A DNA stretch of 32,641 nucleotides. Source: a virus. Shown piece by piece: positions 1-7,543 of the stretch. The position numbers and the translations under genes were made by a program. Numbering within the stretch: position 1 is the stretch's first letter; every line of letters begins with the position of its first letter. The DNA lies in the IMG/VR virus record IMGVR_UViG_3300036859_000306, positions 1 through 32,641 of that record. One strand, given 5' to 3'. Under the pieces are notes generated by a model. That model saw only the letters and a list, made by a program, of their open reading frames with translations. It was not told the DNA's origin and did not search any database.

Positions 1-99
1 CCGTTACGGGGGTCGGCCTGGCAGCACCCTGGATAGTTGAGGCCTGAACAGCCGCGGTGACTGCGATAGTGCTGGATGTGGTCCTAGCCCCAGCGAGTG
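1..99 (-). repeat. Terminal repeat, identical to 31993-32091
   Basis: Bases 1-99 match 31993-32091 without a difference; base 100 is the first mismatch (C here, G there), after which nine more bases match. The repeat is in frame in both genes and encodes one and a half copies of the 22-residue repeat. It sits exactly at the end of the window, so it probably marks where an assembler or recombination joined two copies. Confidence 0.95.
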
Positions 100-1507
100 C
101 CGTCGGTGCAGGAACCGACGCCGTGGCAGCTACCGTTGCCGGCGAGGTCGACGCTGCACCTCGAGCCGTTGGAGCCGGGACAGCCGCTAGTGCTGCGACC
201 GTAGCCGCGGAGGCCGTATTGTCCGATCGGGCCGTGGGTGCCGGGACCGCCCCTACGGTGGCGACCGTCGAGGGCGACGTCTGCGCCGCACCCTGGGCGG
301 TTGGAGCTGGAACCGCTGCAGTGGCCGCCACCGTGGTCGGGGTGGCCGTGGCATCGCCGCCCGCGGTGAACTGCGCCACCTCGACCATGAGATCGACGAA
401 GTTGTCATCCGGTGCGCCATCACCGAACCCGATGCGCCACTTCAGGCCGTCGACCTTGGTGCCGTCCCATCCACCCGAGGGGGCGATGGTCATGCGGCTG
501 TAGATCGTGATTGTGATGCCTGGATCGGCCGTTGTGTCGATCGCCGAGAGCGAGCCGGTGGTCAGAACCTCGGTGTTGTCCGACAGCAGCAGGCGGGCTT
601 CCTTGGGGGACGTACCCGTGCCCGTTGACTGGACAAGGGTGCCGTAGGCCCGCACCCCTGCGACGACTTTGGTGTTGTCGGCCAGGTTCTCGTTGCCGAA
701 TTCCATGTAGCCGGTGGTGTCGGAGATGTCCTGCCGGATGACCTGGTCGGCGGTATTGGCTGCCTGCAACGGGCGGTGACCGATGAACGTGTTGCCGTTC
801 GTCGTGCTGTTCGAGAACGCCGTGGCGGTGAACGAGTCGAAGTTGCCCGATGCTGCGATGTTGTGTGTGCCGTCCGAGTTTGGAATCAGGGACTCGATCT
901 GGTGCGACGTCCAGCCCTCGATCTCTTCATAGTCGCCGTCGGTGACCGAGATGATCCAGTCGTCGTAGTACGCCGTGTAGGTCTGGGCAACCGCTGTTCC
1001 CAACCGAGCGCTCGTACTATCTGCTGCCGCCCGAACAGTTGAAGCCGAGAACTCCGTTCCACCATCCACCGTAGCCCGGATGACCGTGGTAGCCCCAGAG
1101 GTGTCGTATTCGACGACGACGCGATACCAGGTGTCGACGGCGAGCGTCGGCCCACCCACGGTACTGTTCGACCCGGTCGTGACGCGGAATTTGTTGTCAT
1201 CGACGCTGTACTGCAGGATGCCGTTGCCGCCGGAGTTGGCGAAGCTGAACAGCTGGTCGAACACACCTGCGCCCGTAGGCAGCGAAGCGAACCGGATGTA
1301 GAACGCCGTCGTGACGACGCGGTTCCCGGCGGCGATGGGGTACTCGACGGTCTCGGATGCCCCAGCGGCCGAAATCTCCATTGCCCTAGCGCCGGTGCGG
1401 ACCGGGCTCGTCACGGTTGCCGGACTGCCATTGGTAGCGCCATACACACTTGGAGACGTACTGGCACGACCATGCTCGAACCCGTCGAGCATCAGCAGGG
1501 TAGCCAT
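1..1507 (-). CDS. Jelly-roll adhesin with 22-residue repeat tail (3' end off window)
   Basis: Open frame of 502 codons starting ATG at 1507, overlapping the previous stop (TGATG), and running off base 1 without a stop. The opening (MATLLMLDGFEHG) and the alternating beta-strand pattern over residues 1-190 look like the concanavalin/LamG-like jelly-roll domains of phage fibres. Residues about 191-381 form a second beta-rich domain (SHQIESL, GYMEFGNENL). From about residue 387 the chain becomes a low-complexity repeat of about 22 residues, of the form TxPATVAxxAAVPAPTxxGA, with five copies visible. The last copy is identical in DNA to part of the gene at 32452-31544. The likely role is a virion adhesin or fibre that binds host surface sugars, with the repeats as a shaft; this is inferred from fold and repeats, not from a catalytic motif. 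Confidence 0.75.
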   Translation of the reverse strand, partial: MATLLMLDGFEHGRASTSPSVYGATNGSPATVTSPVRTGARAMEISAAGASETVEYPIAAGNRVVTTAFYIRFASLPTGAGVFDQLFSFANSGGNGILQYSVDDNKFRVTTGSNSTVGGPTLAVDTWYRVVVEYDTSGATTVIRATVDGGTEFSASTVRAAADSTSARLGTAVAQTYTAYYDDWIISVTDGDYEEIEGWTSHQIESLIPNSDGTHNIAASGNFDSFTATAFSNSTTNGNTFIGHRPLQAANTADQVIRQDISDTTGYMEFGNENLADNTKVVAGVRAYGTLVQSTGTGTSPKEARLLLSDNTEVLTTGSLSAIDTTADPGITITIYSRMTIAPSGGWDGTKVDGLKWRIGFGDGAPDDNFVDLMVEVAQFTAGGDATATPTTVAATAAVPAPTAQGAAQTSPSTVATVGAVPAPTARSDNTASAATVAALAAVPAPTARGAASTSPATVAATASVPAPTALAGARTTSSTIAVTAAVQASTIQGAARPTPVT

Positions 1508-2736
1508 CAGCTATTGCCGGAGCAGCTGACGCCGACGGCCGAGCAGTTGACCGCGTCGCCGCCCAACACGTTGTCTCGCACAATGACGCCGAAGATGTCG
1601 CCCCACGAGCCGCGTCGAGAGTTCTGCGTGAGCAACGCGTTCACGTTCCCTCCGAAGGTATTGTTCTCGATGGTGAGCTCGGCGCAGGAGTTGCACGAGA
1701 TCGCGGTCGGAGCGATGTTCGAGTTCGGATTCCACCCATTGTCCTGGATGACGTTTCGCGCCACCAAGGCATGGTCACCCGCCGTCTCCCCGCCCGAGAC
1801 CTCATAGGACACCCCGGCCTTGCCGTTTCCGATGATGTCCGAGTCGGTGATCTGGAAGAAGCCGACGTGGCAGAAGTCGCACCAGATGCCGACCCACGGG
1901 TTGTCGTGGATGAATGAGTTGGTGATGGTCACGTTGCCGGTGTCATTGCCGGTTGGGTAGGCCGCCGCTTTCTTGACACAGGCCGCGTACCGGAACGCCT
2001 GGGTCATGGAGTACGCATTGCCGTTCGCGTAACAGTCGAGGTCGTCCGCGACCAGGTTGGCAGTCCCGCCGCCCCCGACGCAGTTTCCCCCGTTGTCGTG
2101 GCACGCGATCGACTGGAGTGTGAGCGTTCCCTTGCCGCCGGACACGAACGCTCGCCCGCAGTTCGCGTTTGGGCTGCACGCCCCGGTCACTCCGGCCGCG
2201 GGAGTACGCGCCCCGAAGACATCGATGCCCTCAAAGCGAGCATCTTCAGCGACGGAGAACATGCCGGGGGCCGTCGTCGGAACACCCGATCCGTCGATGT
2301 GGGTTAGCGTCCGGCCCGCGCCGATGACCTCATCGCCGGCCTGAACACTGATGCTGGCCGAGAGCGTGTAGGTGCCCTCCCCGAGACAGAACGTAGTACC
2401 CGCAGGAGCGGCATCCATCGCTGCCCTGAGTCCCCCACCCGGAGCCACCGCGGTTCCCGTACAGGAAGGCGGTGGGGCAGTTGTGGGTGCGGGTGGGGGA
2501 GCCGCTGACTCGGTGACGGTGACGGTCTCGGTGGTCGTGATCGTCTCGGTGACCGTAGTCACCACCGGGGGCTTCGCCTGCTCCGCTGCGAGCAGGGCAT
2601 CAGCCTGGGCCAGCAGGTCTCGAGCGGACTGGAGGTCGCCGTTTGGATCGTCGGCTAGAGCTATTCCACCGATGACGAACAGCGAGATAGCAGCGAGGAT
2701 TGCCACGAGCTTCGTCAGATGACCCCCCCTAGACAC
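1507..2736 (-). CDS. Secreted cysteine-rich right-handed beta-helix protein
   Basis: About 409 residues. A hydrophobic segment (KLVAILAAISLFVIGG followed by IALADD) looks like a signal peptide or anchor. It is followed by a short helical stretch rich in Leu/Ala/Gln, then a Thr/Val/Pro stalk (VTTVTETITTTE, PPPAPTTAPPPS), then a pectate-lyase-like parallel beta-helix with repeated N-rich turns (ITNSFIHDN, IGNGKAG, ENNTFGGN). I count 14 cysteines, which suits an oxidising extracellular location. No catalytic residues can be assigned. The start is uncertain: GTG 2736 is chosen, but GTG 2778 or a CTG at 2718 just behind an AGGGGGGG element would also give the signal sequence. The next gene (jelly-roll adhesin) overlaps its stop. 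It could be an exported envelope protein or a depolymerase; the first is favoured by the signal sequence. Confidence 0.72.
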   Translation of the reverse strand: MSRGGHLTKLVAILAAISLFVIGGIALADDPNGDLQSARDLLAQADALLAAEQAKPPVVTTVTETITTTETVTVTESAAPPPAPTTAPPPSCTGTAVAPGGGLRAAMDAAPAGTTFCLGEGTYTLSASISVQAGDEVIGAGRTLTHIDGSGVPTTAPGMFSVAEDARFEGIDVFGARTPAAGVTGACSPNANCGRAFVSGGKGTLTLQSIACHDNGGNCVGGGGTANLVADDLDCYANGNAYSMTQAFRYAACVKKAAAYPTGNDTGNVTITNSFIHDNPWVGIWCDFCHVGFFQITDSDIIGNGKAGVSYEVSGGETAGDHALVARNVIQDNGWNPNSNIAPTAISCNSCAELTIENNTFGGNVNALLTQNSRRGSWGDIFGVIVRDNVLGGDAVNCSAVGVSCSGNS

Positions 2737-2741
2737 AAGCG

Positions 2742-2758
2742 CCGCCCGGAGGGGGCGG
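2742..2758 (-). promoter_or_regulatory. GC-rich hairpin upstream of the beta-helix gene
   Basis: Arms CCGCCC (2742-2747) and GGGCGG (2753-2758) close a 5-base loop. The hairpin lies just before the preferred GTG start. No U-run follows, so it may affect translation or RNA stability more than termination. Confidence 0.35.
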
Positions 2759-2804
2759 CTTAGATATACGAATCCCACTGTGATTAGTTAGGCAGTGCCG
2801 TCAA

Positions 2805-2823
2805 GGGCGAATCGTTATCGCCC
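2805..2823 (-). terminator. Possible hairpin at the end of the early operon
   Basis: GGGCGA and TCGCCC arms (2805-2810 and 2818-2823) form a 6-bp stem over the stop codon of the last early gene. The following bases on the minus strand are not U-rich, so intrinsic termination is only possible. Confidence 0.3.
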
Positions 2824-2964
2824 CTGTGCCCGCCTAAGCAGATCCCTTATCCACTCTCGCTCTTGCTTCGCTGCCCATCGTCCGTAACGGATACGTAGGG
2901 CTAGGTCTGTGTCACCATGACGGTGAGGCCGACGCTTAGGCTTACCGCATATGCGGCAAATCAT
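2815..2964 (-). CDS. Small basic protein with CxxC motif
   Basis: 49 residues starting ATG at 2964, which overlaps the previous stop (ATGA). The N-terminus MICRICGKPKRR has one CxxC pair followed by a basic stretch and a helical, Arg-rich tail (EREWIRDLLRRAQ). With only two cysteines plus His residues it may bind zinc or nucleic acid. I do not recognise a named family. It is the last gene of the early leftward operon. Confidence 0.65.
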   Translation of the reverse strand: MICRICGKPKRRPHRHGDTDLALRIRYGRWAAKQEREWIRDLLRRAQGR

Positions 2965-3182
2965 TCGATGCCGGCGTCCTTTGCATTTGGATATCGCGCC
3001 ACATAGCGGCGGCACATCTCATCGAACTGCGCTATTGGCACCGCTACACCGCGTGGATGCTTCCGGCGATTATTCTCATCCCCAGCCCATACTGCATCTT
3101 CGGCGTGGTCCTCATAATCTGCCCAGATATGCCAGCATTCCTCATCACACCATACGTAGACATCCCCTCGCATGAGACTCAT
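2961..3182 (-). CDS. Hypothetical acidic small protein
   Basis: 73 residues. The start ATG 3182 overlaps the stop of the upstream gene and the stop overlaps the next start, both as ATGA. The chain is rich in Trp, Asp and Glu (YVWCDEECWHIWADYEDHAEDAVW) near the N-terminus, with a more basic C-terminal half. No family recognised; the spacing argues that it is a real early operon gene. Confidence 0.65.
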   Translation of the reverse strand: MSLMRGDVYVWCDEECWHIWADYEDHAEDAVWAGDENNRRKHPRGVAVPIAQFDEMCRRYVARYPNAKDAGIE

Positions 3183-3649
3183 TCCATCCCCGCCTTCAGT
3201 CTCTCCCCCTGATTCGCTAGGGATTCGTGGAAGTTATCGATGGTGATAAGGGCATCCGATCCCAGGCTCCGCGACTGACGATATCCAGGGCCTGGGCCTA
3301 CGTGCTCCTCGAGGCCTTGTCTGATGCGGTCCAGGGTCTTCGCCGTGCGTTCGAGCTCGCGCCCTATCCAGCGGGCGTACTGCCGGCGATATTCTGCTTG
3401 GGCAGATTCGATGGCTACTTCCGGGGGGACATTGCTTACCCCGCCACCTGATACGTGAACGCTATCGCCTCTTGGGGGTTCTAGACCCATCGAATGCAAC
3501 CTGTGGTACATGGGCAGAAGGGTTAAGGCGTCTTCACGTATCTGAAGCACCAGCTGGGCGAGTCGCCCGGGCGAGGCAAAGTTAGGCTTGGACCGGCGGG
3601 TCACATGCTTAGCCTGACTAACATGTCCAGGGCTATTCGATCGTGGCAT
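3179..3649 (-). CDS. Hypothetical helical protein
   Basis: 156 residues. It begins 17 bases inside the upstream gene. The N-terminus is basic (Arg/Lys-rich, about residues 1-30). The middle contains a Gly/Ser/Val linker and a long charged helix (AQAEYRRQYARWIGRELERT) typical of small phage early proteins. No catalytic motif is visible. I do not recognise the family. Confidence 0.68.
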   Translation of the reverse strand: MPRSNSPGHVSQAKHVTRRSKPNFASPGRLAQLVLQIREDALTLLPMYHRLHSMGLEPPRGDSVHVSGGGVSNVPPEVAIESAQAEYRRQYARWIGRELERTAKTLDRIRQGLEEHVGPGPGYRQSRSLGSDALITIDNFHESLANQGERLKAGME

Positions 3650-3869
3650 CCAGCACTTCCACGACGTTCACAAGCCGCCCACTATCCGCGTCGTACCCAT
3701 AACCCCTCACTCGCCCTTCGAATGTACCCGTAACGTGGGACAGTGCTTCCAGTTTGCGGGTGGTGTAGAGCTTGGTTACCCCGGTCAATTTGAATGCTGA
3801 TTCCTTGACCGGCATGTTGTCGAACACGAGCTGTGGGTCTTCTTCTGGAACCGCCTTTATATACGCCAT
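3633..3869 (-). CDS. Hypothetical small protein
   Basis: 78 residues starting ATG two bases after the preceding TAA, with the preceding gene's AGAAG end acting as a weak ribosome site. The sequence has mixed beta-strand character (FEGRVRGYGYD, LVNVVEVLD). Unknown function; placed within the continuous early operon. Confidence 0.68.
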   Translation of the reverse strand: MAYIKAVPEEDPQLVFDNMPVKESAFKLTGVTKLYTTRKLEALSHVTGTFEGRVRGYGYDADSGRLVNVVEVLDATIE

Positions 3870-3870
3870 T

Positions 3871-4113
3871 TTACTTCTCCTCTCTCTCGGCTAGGGCGTT
3901 GCGGACGTACCGTTCCATGTCGCTCATGTGCTCGAAGATATACGGGTCAACATCATCATCGCCAAGCATGTCCTCTAGCGCTGCCCGCAGCCGCTTGATC
4001 TCGGTTTCAAGGCGGTTGAGAGCATCCAATTCGGGCGACCAATACGGTACCTGCCTCTCCAAAGCCCATATGGGTGTCAATCGCCTGCGAAGCATTTCGA
4101 TATCGTCGTTCAT
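3871..4113 (-). CDS. Coiled-coil small protein, paralogue of the upstream gene
   Basis: 80 residues, ATGA overlap with the upstream gene. It begins MNDDIEML, has a heptad-rich middle (LNRLETEIKRLRAALEDML) and ends VRNALAEREEK. The upstream protein begins MNDDFEKL, contains ALNQLEDEVERL and ends ARNALADEEKE, so the two share both termini and the central block. DNA identity is also visible around the 3' ends (3886-3903 and 4124-4141). A shortened duplicate is the simplest reading. Role unknown. Confidence 0.7.
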   Translation of the reverse strand: MNDDIEMLRRRLTPIWALERQVPYWSPELDALNRLETEIKRLRAALEDMLGDDDVDPYIFEHMSDMERYVRNALAEREEK

Positions 4114-4598
4114 TCCTTCTCCTCGTCGGCTAGGGCGTTGCGGGCGATGGTCTTGAGCTCCAATAGCGCGCCGTCAGACTCATCGACCCATTCGACTGAC
4201 GCAATGCTCTTCAGCACCTCCCTCAGCCGCTCGACCTCGGCCCTCAACAGAGAGATGTCAATGGATTCTTGACCGGCCTGTCGGCGTGCTTTCCATTCCC
4301 CCAGCCTCTCAACCTCGGCTTCGGACTCAGCAATCTGATTCCAACGAGACAACGAGTCTTCGCGCTCTTCCTGCAACCGCTCGACCTTGCCACGAAGGGC
4401 ATGTACCTCGTGAGTGTCTTCGTTCATCCAGCCTGCAAGTTCCTCTTGTAGCCGCTCGACCTCGTCCTCTAGCTGGTTGAGGGCCTCCAGGATGGGTTCC
4501 GGTCCAAATCCAGGTGGTAGCCCAGTCTCAGGATGTACCAGTTTCCATTCGAAGACTCCAAACGCTTCCTTGACGAGCTTCTCGAAGTCGTCGTTCAT
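4110..4598 (-). CDS. Coiled-coil protein
   Basis: 162 residues from ATG 4598 (TGATG overlap with the WhiB gene; a TTG three bases upstream is also possible). Most of the chain is heptad repeats with recurring EVERLxEE units, the pattern of a long parallel coiled coil. The end ARNALADEEKE is shared with the downstream paralogue. No enzymatic motif. It may act as a scaffold or oligomeric adaptor; this is inference only. Confidence 0.7.
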   Translation of the reverse strand: MNDDFEKLVKEAFGVFEWKLVHPETGLPPGFGPEPILEALNQLEDEVERLQEELAGWMNEDTHEVHALRGKVERLQEEREDSLSRWNQIAESEAEVERLGEWKARRQAGQESIDISLLRAEVERLREVLKSIASVEWVDESDGALLELKTIARNALADEEKE

Positions 4599-4963
4599 CA
4601 AGCCACCTCTCTATTTACAAGACCGAGTCTCACAGCCTGCTCAAATACCTCATCGAGTAAGGCATCGATGTCCCTTCCCCGACGGCGCTCCGAAGCCATC
4701 GCGCCACCCCAGATGCCGTATTCTTCCTCGAATCCATACTCCAGGCACTTCCTACGTACCGGGCAGCGGGCACACAGGGCCTTGGCTTTGCGATCAGCCA
4801 GGGTGAGCCACTGGTTGCGGTTGTCTGAGTTGCGTTCAGGGAAGAACCAATCCATGCGGCCATGGCATAGGGCGTCCTTCTGCCAGGTGATGTCACCCCA
4901 GATGCGAGTGAATAGATGGTGCCTGTCCTTGTGTCCCCCGTCTTTGAATCCCTGGTCGCTCAT
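4598..4963 (-). CDS. whiB-like: WhiB-family iron-sulfur transcription factor
   Basis: 121 residues from ATG 4963, which overlaps the upstream stop (ATGA). Four cysteines at about 33, 64, 67 and 73 give the Cys-X30-Cys-X2-Cys-X5-Cys arrangement that binds a 4Fe-4S cluster in WhiB proteins. The turn GIWGG follows at 83-87, and a basic segment (SERRRGRD) comes next, as in the DNA-contacting tail of the family. WhiB proteins are confined to Actinobacteria and their phages, and act with the primary sigma factor. Phage copies can repress host whiB genes or exclude other phages. Here it sits in the early operon, so an early switch of host transcription is a fair inference. Confidence 0.93.
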   Translation of the reverse strand: MSDQGFKDGGHKDRHHLFTRIWGDITWQKDALCHGRMDWFFPERNSDNRNQWLTLADRKAKALCARCPVRRKCLEYGFEEEYGIWGGAMASERRRGRDIDALLDEVFEQAVRLGLVNREVA

Positions 4964-5355
4964 GCCATCTGCTCCAGCTGCGAAGCGATTGCCCTGAGGT
5001 CGCGGGCCAGGGGCTTGAGACGATGGCTTTCGCCTACCTCTGCCAGGGCCTCGCACCACTGCCGAACATCATCCGCATACGCGATGAAGATGGCCTTACC
5101 CCGGTCCTCGCGCATGAGCACCGCGGGGCGCTTGGGAGAACCGAGGGGCAGGGCCGTAGCCGCCTGTAGTAGCGCGTTGGTAACCAGCGCCGGCAGGCGC
5201 GCCCTGCGCTTAGCTTCGAATCCCCAGTCATTCCAGATCCCCCCATCGAATATCAGGTCATTGCCCCCAGCGGCGCCGGATAGGGGGGTGCGCTTACCCC
5301 CGAATGCACGGGCCATCTCCCGTTCGAATGCGCGCCCCTTTGGTTTGCTACTCAC
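4960..5355 (-). CDS. Holliday-junction-resolvase-like PD-(D/E)XK nuclease
   Basis: 131 residues, GTG start at 5355 overlapping the upstream stop. The N-terminus KGRAFEREMARAFGG has the acidic helix of Hjc-like resolvases (E11/E13). It is followed by GAAGGNDLIF (D33) and WGFEAKRR (E47, K49), which together give the E...D...ExK active site. The remaining chain holds a conserved core strand (AIFIAYADDVRQW). Such proteins resolve branched DNA before packaging, or act as recombination nucleases. The neighbours are WhiB and a zinc-finger protein in the early operon. Confidence 0.72.
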   Translation of the reverse strand: MSSKPKGRAFEREMARAFGGKRTPLSGAAGGNDLIFDGGIWNDWGFEAKRRARLPALVTNALLQAATALPLGSPKRPAVLMREDRGKAIFIAYADDVRQWCEALAEVGESHRLKPLARDLRAIASQLEQMA

Positions 5356-5972
5356 GCCACCACCGCCTTACCCCATGCGCTCTTCCCCTGGCTCCTGTCT
5401 CCATGTGCATTGAATGCGTGTAGATAGAGAGCATGGGGGGTGACTCGGGGTGAACCGCAGATTGTGCAGACATACTCTCCACCCTCGCGTGACTCACGCC
5501 AGGCCCTTCGGCTATCGGGGGCGAGTCCCGCCTTCTGACGCGCCCTGCGTTCCGCCTGTTTGATACGGCCCTTCTCTTTACGGGCTACGTCGTCTGCGAT
5601 GTGGCGGCTGCCGCGGGCGAGCTCGGCCACCCGCTGGGCCACCCCGGTGTGGACCGTGGCTATCTGTCCACTGCGCACCATCGAGATCCACGCTTCACTG
5701 CGCCCTACCGACCAGGCGATTTGTCGGGCAGAGCGGTACTTGAGTAGCGCCACGAGGTCCGGGGCGATAACACTGATGGGGATGTGGGTGTGAGACCAGG
5801 GACGGCGATCATGATGGAAGTTTATGAACGAGTTGGGCTCACCCATGATGCGGCCCTGCGGGCGCTCCATGCGGTTAGCCCGCTTCACCTGTCCCCCACA
5901 ACCGCAATGGCAGAACCCATACATGGGGCATTCCGGGTTGCAGGTTCCTCGTAGGGGGTGGTTGAACGTCAA
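5352..5972 (-). CDS. Zinc-finger protein with putative HTH region
   Basis: 206 residues, read from a TTG at 5972; the next ATG is at codon 17. Cysteines cluster at the N-terminus (CNPEC, FCHCGCGG), and a second pair near the end (YVCTICGS...HALYLHAFNAH) resembles a C2H2 finger. A middle segment (SARQIAWSVGRSEAWISMVRSG) looks like a helix-turn-helix and is followed by a basic helix (KEKGRIKQAERRARQKAG). A DNA-binding regulator or nuclease accessory is likely; the family is not certain. Confidence 0.68.
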   Translation of the reverse strand: MTFNHPLRGTCNPECPMYGFCHCGCGGQVKRANRMERPQGRIMGEPNSFINFHHDRRPWSHTHIPISVIAPDLVALLKYRSARQIAWSVGRSEAWISMVRSGQIATVHTGVAQRVAELARGSRHIADDVARKEKGRIKQAERRARQKAGLAPDSRRAWRESREGGEYVCTICGSPRVTPHALYLHAFNAHGDRSQGKSAWGKAVVA

Positions 5973-5983
5973 AACGTCACTAC

Positions 5984-6184
5984 CTACGCATCAGGGCCAG
6001 TGCTCGAGATGACCTCGCGTTCATTTTCGTCGAGTTCGGCTCCCCAGCCAGAGAAGATGAAATCCGGCCAGATACCCGTGATTTCGTGGTAGGCCGCTTC
6101 GACGGCGCGCCGCATTGGGAAGTCCGACCCGGGCGGAAGCCTTGCAGCATCCACCTCACCAATCTTGCAACTCCAAATCTTCAT
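5984..6184 (-). CDS. Conserved phage hypothetical protein
   Basis: 66 residues from ATG 6184 (ATGA overlap). The opening MKIWSCKIGEV, then LPPGSDFPMRRAV, a TGIWPDFIFSGWGAEL block and an acidic end resemble small accessory proteins found in many phage genomes. I know of no assigned function. A longer reading from a GTG two codons upstream is less likely. Confidence 0.68.
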   Translation of the reverse strand: MKIWSCKIGEVDAARLPPGSDFPMRRAVEAAYHEITGIWPDFIFSGWGAELDENEREVISSTGPDA

Positions 6185-6336
6185 CCCCACTCCTCCGTGA
6201 GTGCTGTCGCCAGGGCGATCAACTCGGCATCGATACGGGGTGAGATGTCCTCGTGTTTCGAGAGCACCTCGATAAGGTGTTCGGTGGCAACCGTGTATTC
6301 ACGTACTGCCCATTCGAGTTCTTGGGCCTCATCCAC
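6181..6336 (-). CDS. Small acidic helical protein
   Basis: 51 residues. GTG start at 6336 within the end of the MT-A70 gene, stop overlapping the next ATG. The sequence (DEAQELEWAVREYTVATEHL...) is almost entirely helical and acidic. Operon position and both overlaps support translation. Function unknown. Confidence 0.6.
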   Translation of the reverse strand: MDEAQELEWAVREYTVATEHLIEVLSKHEDISPRIDAELIALATALTEEWG

Positions 6337-6892
6337 GCTTAGTCATCTCCACGTGCTCAAGGGCTTCATTGCCCCAGGTGTCCCAGCCGAGGCGGTTGCG
6401 ACGGGCGAATAGTTCGAGGTAGGGACCGGGGGAGACAGTTTCGACAAGGTCGAGGAATGCTTCGGGCTTGCGAGAGTGCTCTGAACGCGGCCACTGGAAC
6501 CATGTCGTATCTACTCGCAGACCTAGGGTACGGGTGCCCCGAGCATGAGAGCGCGGGCCTATACGTTGTGCCACGACTATGAACTCAGTCGTTGTAGCGA
6601 ACATCCCCCCGGGTCCCTTGCCGCGTGGGGGCTTACACCACGTCAACGTTTGGCGGGGAACTAGCGTCCAGGCGCGGACCACCGCGAAGGCATTTTCGAG
6701 ATACCGGCTGGTCGTCCAGAGGAAGACATAACCCTCGGGTTCAATCAACTCCTGCACAGGCAGAGCATGAATCTCAGCGAGCGTCATTGATGGATAGGGC
6801 AGGGCGCGGCGATTAGCCCGAGAGAGTCCCCAGCCCGGCCAACCCTCATCGTAGGGCCAGGGTGGATCAGCAACAATGGTGCGATACTTCAT
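6329..6892 (-). CDS. MT-A70 family N6-adenine DNA methyltransferase
   Basis: 187 residues from ATG 6892 (ATGA overlap), beginning MKYRTIVADPPWPYDEGW. The DPPW motif at residues 9-12 is the catalytic motif of the MT-A70 family, which transfers a methyl group from S-adenosylmethionine to adenine N6. The later block YVFLWTTSRYLENAF and the C-terminal YLELFARRNRLGWDTWGNE are also family features. No matching restriction nuclease lies beside it, so it probably works as an orphan methylase that protects phage DNA from host enzymes. Length is near the usual phage size. Confidence 0.92.
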   Translation of the reverse strand: MKYRTIVADPPWPYDEGWPGWGLSRANRRALPYPSMTLAEIHALPVQELIEPEGYVFLWTTSRYLENAFAVVRAWTLVPRQTLTWCKPPRGKGPGGMFATTTEFIVVAQRIGPRSHARGTRTLGLRVDTTWFQWPRSEHSRKPEAFLDLVETVSPGPYLELFARRNRLGWDTWGNEALEHVEMTKRG

Positions 6893-7398
6893 ATTTGGCC
6901 GTCGCATTCATTGATCGCCCTGAGCAAGGACTGTTCGGTCTTCGCAGTCGAGTGAATGCGCCATGAACGGGCGGACCTCAGCACCTTACGCAAGGCCTGG
7001 TACTCATCCAGTTTCACACCGACTATTCCCGCTGGCACTGGTTTGTTCGCCTGACGAAGTCGGTTCATCTCGGCGCGGAAGAACACGAGGTCAACACCGA
7101 GGAGTTCGTTCGCTCTTTTCAGCCGCTTGTTCTCTTCCTCGATGCGGCGGAGCCGCTCAACCTCGGCCCGTGCTTCGGTCAGCGCGAAGCCGCGCTCTTC
7201 GATAGTCGCCCGCAGCCTGGTTATCTGCTGTCGCGCATTGATATAGCCCCGAGATGTCTCCTCAAGCTTTCCTTGCAGGCGTGCAACTTCCTGTACCGTC
7301 ATGTCGGCATGCATTTCGGCTTCACCCCGTAGCCTTTCGACCTCGGCCTCGAGAGCAACGATGCGGTCGCGCTTCTTCTTATTTACCGTAGGCATCAT
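6889..7398 (-). CDS. Coiled-coil protein
   Basis: 169 residues. It starts MMPTVNKKKRDRIVALEAEVERL, then runs through about 100 residues of heptads (EEENKRLKRANELLG) and ends with a more globular helical part (KTEQSLLRAINE). It overlaps the gene before by 20 bases and the methylase start by ATGA. The EAEVERLR units recall the coiled-coil pair at 4598-3871. No catalytic motif; possible structural or DNA-organising role. Confidence 0.68.
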   Translation of the reverse strand: MMPTVNKKKRDRIVALEAEVERLRGEAEMHADMTVQEVARLQGKLEETSRGYINARQQITRLRATIEERGFALTEARAEVERLRRIEEENKRLKRANELLGVDLVFFRAEMNRLRQANKPVPAGIVGVKLDEYQALRKVLRSARSWRIHSTAKTEQSLLRAINECDGQI

Positions 7399-7543
7399 GT
7401 CCTAGCCCTGACCAATATTCGGCCACACGTAAGGCTTTCAAGAGGGACTCACAATCGATGACGTTCATACACTCACCACACACCGCTGGCGGGCCGCTAT
7501 TCCGAACCCTTCGCACTCCCGCTGCTTTCCGTTTCTTTGCCAT
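7379..7543 (-). CDS. Small basic protein with CxxC
   Basis: 54 residues from ATG 7543, chosen because AAAGGGAAAGGG lies just upstream; ATGs at 7603 and 7651 lack a ribosome site. The N-terminus is basic (MAKKRKAAGVRRVR) and is followed by VCGECMNVIDC. The about 158 bases before this start show no other supported gene. Possible nucleic acid or zinc binder; unknown family. Confidence 0.58.
   Translation of the reverse strand: MAKKRKAAGVRRVRNSGPPAVCGECMNVIDCESLLKALRVAEYWSGLGHDAYGK

Noticed and set aside
2760-2804. Promoter for the beta-helix gene at TTGACG
   Set aside because: TTGACG is present on the minus strand but no -10-like hexamer lies at 16-18 bases.
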